A stretch of DNA of 64,000 nt, taken from assembly GCA_964512095.1 (NCBI GenBank), contig CAZEIH010000003.1, positions 1 to 64,000 of the forward strand, given 5' to 3'. Numbering within the stretch: position 1 is the first letter of the stretch; every line of letters starts with the position of its first letter. The translations under genes and the position numbers were made by a program. The notes beneath the pieces were generated by a model. That model did no database searches. It saw only the letters and a program-made list of their open reading frames with translations, and was not told the origin of the DNA. The stretch comes from DTU013 sp964512095. Lineage in GTDB: Bacteria > Bacillota > Clostridia > Acetivibrionales > DTU013. This document shows, in pieces, positions 17,970-26,508 of the stretch.

Positions 17970-19319
17970 TTATTCATCCGGTGGTATTATCAATTCCTGT
18001 CCAACTGCGATTTTGTTTGGATCCTTAATTCCATTTGCATCCATTATGAGCTTATACTTGCTTTCATCTCCATAAAACTTTTTAGCAATCACCATCAGCA
18101 TGTCTCCTGATTTGACGACGTATGTCCTTTCCTTCGTGACATCTTCGCCGGACTGGTCGACAGGATCAGTACCCAAATCTGCCGGATTATCGTCTGAGCT
18201 ATTTCCTTCCGATGTACCCGGGTCTACCGGATCATCGATTATTGGTGATACAGGCTGCTGGTTGTCGGAGATAGGATCTTCAACATTTTGACCTGTCTCC
18301 TGAGCTTGAGGTCGAATCATTGTCCAAAGCTTGTAACCTCCAAACAGAACCGCCGTAGCAAGTAAAACTAGTACTACAAGCGATACTATCTTACCAATGT
18401 CCAGGTTCTTTGTTATCCCTGTACTCCTCTTTGCTGTAGAATAGGATGAACTCCTAGGCCTAGCCTTACCTGAGACCGATCTGAGTTGAATTGTTCTTGA
18501 ACCAGAGGCAGGCACCTGCTTATGTTGCTCACCCACATCGGTGATTGCTATCACTACTGCTGTTACATCGTTTTCTGGTTCATTGTTAACAGCCTCTTCA
18601 ACAATTTCACCGGCTACCACGTCAGGCTCAGCATTTGAGGCCACTATATCATATATCTGATCCTCATTCAGCGAATCTGTAAGGCCCGAACTGCATATAA
18701 GGTATGTAATGCCAGGCTTTATCGGACTTATATCAGACTTCTTAACAGTTGTCCTGCCTTCTTCAATAGATGCCTTTTGCTGGCTGGAAAGCAGCTCTGC
18801 CTGTTCATCGCTTATAATACCCATTTTAAGCAGTCTTTCAGCCCTTTTATAGTCGTTGACAAGCAGTTTGAAGGTATCGCCTTCCAGCTTATATATCCTG
18901 TAGCTGCCAAGATTAACTGCAGCAATATTGCCTCCGTCAATCAATACACCTGCAAAGGAAGGCTTTCTGTCTCCAAATTCACTTTCTCCGAGAGAAAGAC
19001 TATGGATAAGATTGCTGGATTGCTCGACACATTGAACCAATTCATCCAGTTTTACATGAATATCCTTTGAGCTCGAAACCGCTTTTTGGTAAAATCTTTT
19101 CAGGTCATTTACCAGTGAAATGCCAGATTCATCGTCTTCCATATTTCCCGACAATGAAAAAAGGAACTTCGAATCGGCCATGTCGGAAGAAGTTTGCGCG
19201 TAATCAGCCTTACTTGGATGAAGAAACTTGCCGTTAGCAAAAATCCTGTCGTTATTTACCGTACAAGATGAGCCAACATGAGTAACTGCAGAGAAAGATA
19301 TCTTTACGGTATTTCCCAT
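17970..19319 (-). CDS. PP2C-like pseudo-phosphatase with LysM domain
   Basis: A 449-aa protein. Residues 1-265 follow the PP2C serine/threonine phosphatase fold (VGSSCTVNNDRIF, AAVNLGSYRIYKLEGD, LICSSGLTDSL, NDVTAVVIAI). The usual metal-binding acids are changed: the DGMGG block reads SGNMED and the SDGLTD block reads SSGLTD. It is therefore probably inactive as an enzyme. A membrane helix lies near residues 307-333, then a Pro/Asp/Ser linker, and a LysM peptidoglycan-binding domain at 399-447 (TYVVKSGDMLMVIAKKFYG). The layout suggests a cytosolic sensor joined to a wall-binding domain. Confidence 0.85.
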   Translation of the reverse strand: MGNTVKISFSAVTHVGSSCTVNNDRIFANGKFLHPSKADYAQTSSDMADSKFLFSLSGNMEDDESGISLVNDLKRFYQKAVSSSKDIHVKLDELVQCVEQSSNLIHSLSLGESEFGDRKPSFAGVLIDGGNIAAVNLGSYRIYKLEGDTFKLLVNDYKRAERLLKMGIISDEQAELLSSQQKASIEEGRTTVKKSDISPIKPGITYLICSSGLTDSLNEDQIYDIVASNAEPDVVAGEIVEEAVNNEPENDVTAVVIAITDVGEQHKQVPASGSRTIQLRSVSGKARPRSSSYSTAKRSTGITKNLDIGKIVSLVVLVLLATAVLFGGYKLWTMIRPQAQETGQNVEDPISDNQQPVSPIIDDPVDPGTSEGNSSDDNPADLGTDPVDQSGEDVTKERTYVVKSGDMLMVIAKKFYGDESKYKLIMDANGIKDPNKIAVGQELIIPPDE

Positions 19320-19482
19320 ATCTATACCTCCTTATCTTCAGTAGAATACTAATAAAGAATACATGAAGTGAAAAACTAGTCCTAGCAATATAATATCACA
19401 TAAGAAATATGTATTCAATAAAAGCAACCTATAGATATGACGAAATATTCTCTTAGCACGTTCCATAATCTGAAAACAATTC

Positions 19483-20415
19483 TTAATATTTTCTTCTGGA
19501 AAATGTTACCTTGCTAATTCTTACTCCATCGTCTTGTGTTACAAATTCTATGGTTATTTCGTCCTCGTTACCCAAGAAACGACAGCAGGTATCATACGGT
19601 TCCGTTGGGATAAGTCGTCCCTTACCAAGATTACGTGACAAGACCGGCATAATCCTTTTATCGATGTATGCCTCAAAAGCGGACAAGCTACTATCATCCA
19701 ACCCAGAAAGTCCTAAAAACGACGGCATAACAACCATTTGGTAGGCTCTTACATATTCAGCCATCCATGTGGTCTTAAGAAAATCCACTGCCATATTATA
19801 GCTTATATAAGGCATACTAACACAATTCGGTTGTGATTGAAATCCTGACCCATTCCATTTATAAGCATAGCTTTCTCTTACATGATAACAGCTCTCCTCC
19901 AGTGAGATCACGTCGCTTCCTTCCCCTGTCCCACATTCGGCAATTATTTCGCTGATCCCATCGCCATCGATATCAGCAAGCTTCATACTTCCATGAAAAA
20001 AAGTTCTTTCACTTCTCCATACAGGATATGCAACGTCACCAGCCCAATCAATAACAATAATATCAATTTCATGCTCATGACTCCATACACGGGAAACAAC
20101 CAATTCTGGTGCTCCTTCTCCATCTATGTCCGCAGTAGCAGCATTATCAAATACCCACCCCCCCTCGTCCTTTAATGCTTCATCCTGCAAAGGTAGCCAA
20201 AAATGCTCCATTTTGCCGCATTCTCCTTTTTTAACCACTAGTATTGCAGCGTCCGGCGGGAAAGGCGAAAACCTTGTCACGCCAATAACAGCCTCCTTCG
20301 TGCTGTCATTATTAAAATCCTCAAAAAATATAAAATCAACCACTGCGCCATCGGGAATCTGAGATGCAGCATATTCTGACATTCGTTTCACTTTTATAGT
20401 GTTTTTTTTATTCAT
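19483..20415 (-). CDS. VCBS/FG-GAP-like repeat protein
   Basis: A 310-aa protein with calcium-loop motifs of the FG-GAP/VCBS type: FFEDFNNDSTKEAVIGV, ADIDGEGAPELVVSR and LADIDGDGISEIIAEC. The spacing suggests a partial beta-propeller at residues 20-175. The rest is not recognised. No signal peptide is seen, so it is cytoplasmic or exported by another route. Start is the ATG at 20415 with GAGGAATAAT upstream. Function unknown. Confidence 0.7.
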   Translation of the reverse strand: MNKKNTIKVKRMSEYAASQIPDGAVVDFIFFEDFNNDSTKEAVIGVTRFSPFPPDAAILVVKKGECGKMEHFWLPLQDEALKDEGGWVFDNAATADIDGEGAPELVVSRVWSHEHEIDIIVIDWAGDVAYPVWRSERTFFHGSMKLADIDGDGISEIIAECGTGEGSDVISLEESCYHVRESYAYKWNGSGFQSQPNCVSMPYISYNMAVDFLKTTWMAEYVRAYQMVVMPSFLGLSGLDDSSLSAFEAYIDKRIMPVLSRNLGKGRLIPTEPYDTCCRFLGNEDEITIEFVTQDDGVRISKVTFSRRKY

Positions 20416-20587
20416 ATTATTCCTCACTGTCTACCCGTTGAAAGCAATTTGCTCGTCCGGTCTATTCCTAGCCATCATGTGTGACAATATCAATATATTC
20501 ATATAAACAGTTTACTGAAACCTGTAATAATCAGTTATTTTTTGATACAATGGAATATATTTACGTAATATTGGAGGAGATATCCGT

Positions 20588-21328
20588 ATGGAAAGCTGGA
20601 TTGTTTTTGGAGAAAGTAATGGAGATTTGATTGACTTTTCTTCACATCACACAATACCATTGGTGATAACGTTATTTTTATGCTTGCTATTAGTCTTATT
20701 CCGGAACAGCGTTAAAAGTGAAAAAACAAAAAAGAAATTTAGATATATACTTGCAGCATTTATCGCCTTACAGCAAGCTTCCATCTATATATGGTACACA
20801 GTGGCCGGTGAGTGGTCTTTGGCAGTAACACTTCCGTTGCAGCTCTGTGATCTCTCACTTTTTCTTGCAATAGCAGTTCTTCTTACTAAAAAACAACTAT
20901 TTTCAGAGCTCCTATATTACTGGGGGTTGGGAGGTGCGACCCAAGCAATGATAACTCCTGCAGTTGGCCCATATACCTTCCCTCACTTCGCATATTACCA
21001 GTACTTCATATCCCACTGGGCTATCCTTTTTGTTTGTGTATATATGCTGGCTGTTGAGAAGTTCAAACCATCCCGCAAGTCGGTTGTCAGGACATTCCTA
21101 ATAACGAATGCCTATGCCGCCCTCATCATCCCAGTCAATATGCTCACTGGTGGAAATTACCTGTTTTTGAGCTGGAAGCCCGATATTTCCTTACTGAGCC
21201 TACTTGGTCCTTGGCCATGGTACATATTGTCCCTTGAAGGTGTGGTTCTGGTATTGTTTATACTGATGTATCTGCCATTCACATTGGGTAAAAAGAATCA
21301 AACTGCAGATATCCCTCTTAACTCATAA
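20588..21328 (+). CDS. YwaF/TIGR02206-type membrane protein
   Basis: A 246-aa integral membrane protein with about seven hydrophobic segments and the family signatures SSHHTIPL near residue 18, LPLQLCDLS near 81 and HWAILFVC near 140. These resemble B. subtilis YwaF, whose function is unknown. TTGGAGGAGAT lies upstream of the ATG. The last 31 bases overlap the end of the convergent 21298 gene. Confidence 0.85.
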   Translation: MESWIVFGESNGDLIDFSSHHTIPLVITLFLCLLLVLFRNSVKSEKTKKKFRYILAAFIALQQASIYIWYTVAGEWSLAVTLPLQLCDLSLFLAIAVLLTKKQLFSELLYYWGLGGATQAMITPAVGPYTFPHFAYYQYFISHWAILFVCVYMLAVEKFKPSRKSVVRTFLITNAYAALIIPVNMLTGGNYLFLSWKPDISLLSLLGPWPWYILSLEGVVLVLFILMYLPFTLGKKNQTADIPLNS

Positions 21329-21975
21329 AAAACCAGGCACCTGTCTCCCATTGGCCTATGGCTAATATCGGTGCTGTAAGCATAGCTCCACTCGGCAAGG
21401 ATAGAATCCCCTTCATTGATTTCATCTCTGAACCTGCCGCGTATTATTTTGCCATACTTAAGAAGCTCCTTAAGCTCATCACGTGAGAGATACGTGTCAT
21501 CGCCTGTAAAACATAATGTTTGGGCAGAACCGTCATACTGAGCATCGCTCCCACTGCCCGTAGAAGACACCTTCAGTAATCCACTCTCCCTTTGTAGCTG
21601 GTCAACAGGAGCAATTACAGTAACATTTTTCCGGCCATGTGTCACAAGATTCCAGAGGTCCTTGTCAACTGCTTCTATTACAGTCCTTTGATTGTTCATA
21701 TCCATCACACCACTTTTCTCAGCAATAAAGTAAGGATAATATATAACCATTCCCCTATTATAGAATTCCTCCGCAAATGCCTTACCCTTCTGGTAAGCCT
21801 CGTGAGCCTCCACACCAACTGCCCTGGGCAAATTCAGGTCATTTCCAATTGCAGTAGCAACCCTAATTGTCCACAGCAATTGGGAATCCAACACTGTATC
21901 AGTACTAAAAAGCTTCCATGGTACAGTAGGAATACTCAATCTTTTCAACTCGTAAAAGCCAATAAACTTATTCAT
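21298..21975 (-). CDS. Conserved hypothetical protein
   Basis: A 225-aa soluble protein, family not recognised. It starts MNKFIGFYELKRL, has a mixed alpha/beta composition, no Cys cluster and no membrane segment. Its last codons overlap the convergent YwaF-like gene. The C-terminal segment GDRCLVFYELRG is encoded partly by a CCAGGCACC motif (21333-21349) that resembles the GTGCCAGGCAC palindrome family found elsewhere here, so the natural stop may have moved. Confidence 0.6.
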   Translation of the reverse strand: MNKFIGFYELKRLSIPTVPWKLFSTDTVLDSQLLWTIRVATAIGNDLNLPRAVGVEAHEAYQKGKAFAEEFYNRGMVIYYPYFIAEKSGVMDMNNQRTVIEAVDKDLWNLVTHGRKNVTVIAPVDQLQRESGLLKVSSTGSGSDAQYDGSAQTLCFTGDDTYLSRDELKELLKYGKIIRGRFRDEINEGDSILAEWSYAYSTDISHRPMGDRCLVFYELRGISAV

Positions 21976-22059
21976 ATATAAACCTCAATGGATAATGGTG
22001 ACGTATCTCTTCATATGATACCTTGACCGCAGCCTATGTTTTAGAGATACTTTCATAGA

Positions 22060-22176
22060 ACCTGCCCAACTGTTGAACCTTGAAAACTAAATGTATAAGG
22101 TCATGTTGGACATGCCATGTGTGTACCGAGTTTTCTGAAACCAGAAGCTCGTCATTTCAATGGCGATGTAGTTCAC
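22060..22176 (+). ncRNA. Solo IS605-type guide-RNA-like element
   Basis: A structured stretch with no ORF. GAAAACT (22082-22088) pairs with AGTTTTC (22129-22135) around an internal region with CATGTTGGACATG. Then come CTGAAACCAGAAGC, a hairpin CGTCATT / AATGGCG and the terminal GTAGTTCAC. The end matches the element next to the tnpB relic at 13920. No tnpB is present. The element ends inside the stop codon of the convergent HD gene, whose 3' end would form its guide. Assignment rests on pattern only. Confidence 0.5.
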
Positions 22177-23369
22177 TCCAAACGGAAATAGTCAAAAAGA
22201 ACTCCTGCATCAATCCCTGCTATATTGGTTCTAGCAAACCTGTTGTATAAGTCCCTGTGTCCATCTACGAGATTCTTCGAAGTAATGCCATGTTTAATTG
22301 ACAAATACGCCTCCATGTATGCAGCAAACTTGTCACAAAACTCAATTATTCCGCCATCCACAGGGGAAAATGTGTCTTCATTATAATGTTGATTTATTTT
22401 CTCCGTACCAACATGCATAATTTTATTATCAAGCATAATCTTACCTGCAAATTCATCCTCAGTAAAGTAGCGTATTTCCTGCCTCCACTTTTCAGGCAGA
22501 AGTGGCAGTAGCATCTCTTCCATCTGTATATCCTCAATGGTTTTTATCAGTTCTCCCAGTCCGCCAACAGAATTCTTAACAGGAGATATTATGTCTCTTG
22601 TAAGCACTTCAGGAAGATCGTGAAACAGGCCGGCAAAGAAATTGTTGTACTTGCGACTATCACACGCATCGAACTGGAGGGTAAGTATATAAGAAAACAG
22701 AGCTACTATTAACATATGACCGGCCACTGAGGTCTCAGGTATACGTTGGGTCTGGGCCCATCTCTGTTGAAACCTTAGCTGTCCCATCAAATTGAGAAAA
22801 TCCGACGCCCCATGGCTAAATACCAGCTTGCTAAGACCGTCAATATTCTTGTGCTCATCCAATTGCTTCAGCAGATTCCTCTTTGTTTCCTCCACACCAT
22901 AAAAGCCCTCATTCATGCGATATATTATCTCAAATTCCCAGTTGGTGACCATATAGTGGGATGCACTTAATATGCTTTTTTCATGGAGGCTGTAATCTGG
23001 GTCAAAAAGATACATCTCCATCCTTTTTTTGAATTCGCCAGGTATGTCACCAATGCCGATTTCAATAAGCCTGTCCATTACAAGTCTATTCAACTGATTT
23101 CCATGATTCTTCATCAGCATATGGAATATGGTGGGTTTAATATCTGTCAGCAGTGTCCTATGGAAAAACTCAAATATAGCCCCTTCTATAAGCTTAATCC
23201 AATCTACAGTGCAAGTTTCTTCCTCTAGTTTTCCAAGGACATATGCGTAGAAGAGCTTGTGTGCCTGCTTATCCAGTTCAGTAAAGCCTTTACCTGGCCT
23301 AATGTGGTCATTCCACCGCTGCATACTGGCAGATTGGTATATGAACCGTAGAATCCCCTCTCTAATCAT
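22173..23369 (-). CDS. HD-domain hydrolase (YfbR-like)
   Basis: A 398-aa protein with an HD phosphohydrolase core: the metal-binding His in SVAGHMLIVAL, the HD pair in GLFHDLPEVLTRD, and the distal Asp in FCDKFAAYMEAY. This pattern resembles YfbR-type 5'-nucleotidases, and an N-terminal helical part precedes it. Substrate cannot be stated. The start is taken as the second ATG, 23369, with AAGGAGG eight bases upstream. The stop codon lies inside the IS605-like right end. Confidence 0.78.
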   Translation of the reverse strand: MIREGILRFIYQSASMQRWNDHIRPGKGFTELDKQAHKLFYAYVLGKLEEETCTVDWIKLIEGAIFEFFHRTLLTDIKPTIFHMLMKNHGNQLNRLVMDRLIEIGIGDIPGEFKKRMEMYLFDPDYSLHEKSILSASHYMVTNWEFEIIYRMNEGFYGVEETKRNLLKQLDEHKNIDGLSKLVFSHGASDFLNLMGQLRFQQRWAQTQRIPETSVAGHMLIVALFSYILTLQFDACDSRKYNNFFAGLFHDLPEVLTRDIISPVKNSVGGLGELIKTIEDIQMEEMLLPLLPEKWRQEIRYFTEDEFAGKIMLDNKIMHVGTEKINQHYNEDTFSPVDGGIIEFCDKFAAYMEAYLSIKHGITSKNLVDGHRDLYNRFARTNIAGIDAGVLFDYFRLE

Positions 23370-23554
23370 ACACATACCCTCCTTGAACTTAATTCCAGTT
23401 AATATTATAACACTACAGCTAATAACTACAATAGCATTGAGTCTGAGGAATCACACAAATGGTTAGATAATATCAGACACCCCCACCTCCTACTCGTATG
23501 ATTAAATATAAAGCAAAATCATATACAAGACAATTTATACGAGGAGTGAAAAAA

Positions 23555-23761
23555 ATGAATAAGAAAATATACTTGTCTGATGGCAATAAAAAAATTGCTG
23601 GCGTGTGTGGAGGCCTAGGCGAATACTTTGGAATAGATCCTACTATCATCAGAATAATTTGGTTCCTTTCATTTTTTCTAGAGGGTATTGGGCTACTGGC
23701 TTATTTCATTGGTTGGATTGTTATTCCACGGCGTAGAAGCTGCAAATATGACAACTGGTAA
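23555..23761 (+). CDS. PspC-domain membrane protein
   Basis: A 68-aa protein made of one PspC domain: KKIAGVCGGLGEYFGIDPT followed by IRIIWFLSFFLEGIGLLAYF and a basic end. PspC proteins sit in the membrane and take part in envelope stress sensing. Start ATG 23555 with CGAGGAG nine bases upstream. It is monocistronic. Confidence 0.93.
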   Translation: MNKKIYLSDGNKKIAGVCGGLGEYFGIDPTIIRIIWFLSFFLEGIGLLAYFIGWIVIPRRRSCKYDNW

Positions 23762-23778
23762 GCTCTGGTCCTTTCGGT

Positions 23779-23811
23779 ATAGAGATAGGTCTTTGTTGCC
23801 TATCTCTATAT
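23779..23811 (+). terminator. Hairpin after the PspC gene
   Basis: TATAGAGATAGG (23779-23790) pairs perfectly with CCTATCTCTATA (23800-23811), with a weak T-rich tail. Confidence 0.7.
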
Positions 23812-23894
23812 ACATTATTTTACTTCCGTCTCCAGCCATTATCTGTTAGAATATCATTATATCAATTAGTGCTGGTTAATACTGGAGGCTGAGT

Positions 23895-25205
23895 ATGGAA
23901 AACAAAGCTTGGGTCATAGCCGCAAACATGGGGCTCGGTCATCAGAGGGCAACATATCCATTGAGGCATATGGCCTTCGAAAGCATACAGCTCTTTGGCG
24001 AAAATGAATTGTGTCAGAAAAAGGAGAAAAGACAGTGGAAAATATTCCAGAACTCCTATGAATCTTTGTCAAGAATCAGACGTATCCCCATTGTTGGCTC
24101 TTACATGTTTAGCTTTCTAGAAAAACTCCAAAATATTTCACCATATTACCCAAGACGGGATCAATCCGGTCCGTCTCTTCAGGTTAAATCACTTTACACA
24201 CTGATAAACCGTGGTATGGGCAGGGGCATGAGTGTGAAGCTCAACACCATGAGACTGCCGGTGGTAACCTCGTTCTATGCTGCAGCAATAGCTGCAGAGG
24301 AGCTGACGGACCTTCCTATCTATTGCATCATATGCGATGCAGACATCAACCGGGTTTGGGTGGCTGAAAAGCCTCAGGAGAGCAGGATTATTTATTTTGC
24401 CCCCTGTGGAAATGCAATGAGACGCCTTAAGGAATACGGCGTGGCCGATGAGAGAATTTTTCTCTCTGGTTTCCCACTTCCACTGGAAAACATAGGAAAC
24501 GACATGGAAATAATCCGTAGCGATCTAGCAAAAAGACTAATCCGCCTTGACCCCACAAAGCGGTTCAGGAAAATTCATGGAGAAGAGGTCCGGCATTATC
24601 TTGGCGACAAGTGGAATCCCAATGCAGAAGCAGGCCCGCTAACTCTGACATATGCAGTAGGTGGCGCAGGAGCTCAGGCAGAAATTGTTGCAGATGCCTT
24701 GAAAAGCCTTTCAAACATGATTAAGGAGGGCAAGATCCGTTTTAACCTCGTTGCCGCACATAGACAGGAGGTCTGCAAATATTTCGAAAACTTATTAAGC
24801 AAAAACGGACTATCCAGGTCAGACGGTGTCAGAATAATTTACAATCAGGATAAGAATGAATACTTTCATGAGTTTAATAAAATAATGCGGGATACCGACA
24901 TATTGTGGACAAAGCCTTCGGAGATGTCCTTCTACTGTGGTTTGGGAATACCAATCATAATAGCTCCTCCAATAGGCCCTCATGAGATCTATAATCAGCG
25001 TTGGCTCCGGGATCTCGGTGCCGGTCTTCACCAGTCCGACCCTCGGTATTGCAGTGAATGGATCACTGACTATCTCATAGACGGCAAGCTTTCTCTGGCA
25101 GCCTGGGATGGCTTTCTGTATGCAAGAAAGCTTGGAGTAAATAAGATACAGGAGGTCCTTTCCACAGGGAAAATGGAGAGGCACTACTCTCCTCTTCTCA
25201 GATAA
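23895..25205 (+). CDS. GT-B fold glycosyltransferase-like protein
   Basis: A 436-aa protein. The N-terminal domain opens VIAANMGLGHQRATYPLRHM, a glycine loop typical of the MurG/MGDG-synthase GT-B fold. The C-terminal domain has YAVGGAGAQAEIVADAL and then KPSEMSFYCGLGIPIIIAPP with GPHEIYNQRWLRDLGAG. That is the nucleotide-sugar site pattern of GT28 enzymes. No membrane helix. Substrate unknown; a lipid acceptor is plausible given the fold and the SDR and SPT-like neighbours. Confidence 0.65.
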   Translation: MENKAWVIAANMGLGHQRATYPLRHMAFESIQLFGENELCQKKEKRQWKIFQNSYESLSRIRRIPIVGSYMFSFLEKLQNISPYYPRRDQSGPSLQVKSLYTLINRGMGRGMSVKLNTMRLPVVTSFYAAAIAAEELTDLPIYCIICDADINRVWVAEKPQESRIIYFAPCGNAMRRLKEYGVADERIFLSGFPLPLENIGNDMEIIRSDLAKRLIRLDPTKRFRKIHGEEVRHYLGDKWNPNAEAGPLTLTYAVGGAGAQAEIVADALKSLSNMIKEGKIRFNLVAAHRQEVCKYFENLLSKNGLSRSDGVRIIYNQDKNEYFHEFNKIMRDTDILWTKPSEMSFYCGLGIPIIIAPPIGPHEIYNQRWLRDLGAGLHQSDPRYCSEWITDYLIDGKLSLAAWDGFLYARKLGVNKIQEVLSTGKMERHYSPLLR

Positions 25206-25221
25206 GGGCTGAATCAGCCCT
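25205..25221. terminator. Bidirectional hairpin between two stop codons
   Basis: AGGGCTGA and TCAGCCCT with a one-base loop overlap the 3' ends of the convergent glycosyltransferase and SDR genes, whose stops are only eight bases apart. Confidence 0.6.
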
Positions 25222-26188
25222 CATACATTTTTGATACTACGAAGGACTCAAGTGCTTTTGGCACTAACCTTCTAAGGAATACAAATAATTTGTACTGAAG
25301 CCCGACTGTTACACACACAGGAGGGTTTTTTCTGCTAGCAAGCCTTGCTACTACCTTTGCAACAGTAACTGGATTCGGCCCGCTAGTCTCATCCTTTTCC
25401 ATAACAGCGATGGATTTTTTGCAATACTCCAAATACGCCGAACCTTCTCCACTTTCATTCGCCATAACCCTGCTAGATGTAAAGCCTGTTTTTGTATCCC
25501 CGGGTTCAACATAGGCAACCTTTATTCCAAAGGGTCTTAGTTCATTTCTTAATGAGCCTGTCATCCCCTCCACCGCTGCCTTTGACGCAACATACATAGA
25601 TTGATATGGAATTGGGAAAACAGCTCCAACAGATGACATATTAATTATCAACCCCCTGCCTTGCCTCCTCATATGGGGGAGCACCTGACGTATAACCCTG
25701 TGTACTCCAAAAAAGTTGGTATCCATCTGCATAAACACCTCTTGTGGGGATGTATCTTCAACGGCTCCAGCTATGCCCATGCCTGCATTATTGACAACTA
25801 TGCCTATTTCACCCTCCAGTTCAATGATGTTGTCTATTGCAGCCTTGACAGATTCATCATTGCATACATCCATACGAATCATGGTTATCCCATATTTGTC
25901 ATGGACACTTCCTTCATTTTTCTCTGGCGTATTTCCCATTACTTTATTTCTCTTTACTTCACTTTCCAACACTTCACTTCCAGCCTCTTCATTTTGGGCT
26001 ATACTACCGGCCGATTCACTTTGGGCTATACTACCGACATTTTTGATATAACTAGTATTAGCTTCAGGTGTTCTCCTGGAAGTCCCATAAACCTTGTATC
26101 CCAGTCCAGCCATGTATTCTGCACAGGACCTTCCAATACCTGAAGATGCCCCTGTTATAAGTACAACCTTTCCATAATGCATTTTCAT
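25214..26188 (-). CDS. Short-chain dehydrogenase/reductase with internal repeat insert
   Basis: A 324-aa NAD(P)-dependent oxidoreductase. It has the cofactor loop TGASSGIG near residue 12, NNAG near 129, the catalytic Ser in MSSVGAV and YxxxK in YVASKAAVEG. The basic TSRR after strand 2 points to NADPH. Between strand 2 and MDVCND sits an insert of about 55 residues (DNA about 25900-26068) with the in-frame repeat GSIAQSESA / GSIAQNEEA, not normal for the family. Start ATG 26188 with AGGGGG upstream. It is divergent from the SPT-like gene, so it could be its ketone reductase partner; that is inference. Confidence 0.87.
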   Translation of the reverse strand: MKMHYGKVVLITGASSGIGRSCAEYMAGLGYKVYGTSRRTPEANTSYIKNVGSIAQSESAGSIAQNEEAGSEVLESEVKRNKVMGNTPEKNEGSVHDKYGITMIRMDVCNDESVKAAIDNIIELEGEIGIVVNNAGMGIAGAVEDTSPQEVFMQMDTNFFGVHRVIRQVLPHMRRQGRGLIINMSSVGAVFPIPYQSMYVASKAAVEGMTGSLRNELRPFGIKVAYVEPGDTKTGFTSSRVMANESGEGSAYLEYCKKSIAVMEKDETSGPNPVTVAKVVARLASRKNPPVCVTVGLQYKLFVFLRRLVPKALESFVVSKMYEG

Positions 26189-26508
26189 AATAAATCCCCC
26201 TGTCAATTACTTCAGATAGTGTTTTGCTCCGCTTCTCAACAGTTACTTTACACTATCTCTAAACTCATCGTGCTAATCCATACCAATTTTATCATAGAAA
26301 TCCAATACACAAAACCCGCAGCCTCAATTGCCTTTATTTCCCAGCTATACAAATCACTCTTGTTTCTAAACCTATATTATACGGCTATTCCATGGCTTCT
26401 TATTTTGCTATTGCTGCATTATATACTTATTGCATAATATGTGGTAAAATATTTGCAGTCTTATATTTGGTTTTGCTTATACAATTGCGAAGGAGAGATT
26501 ACTTAACT

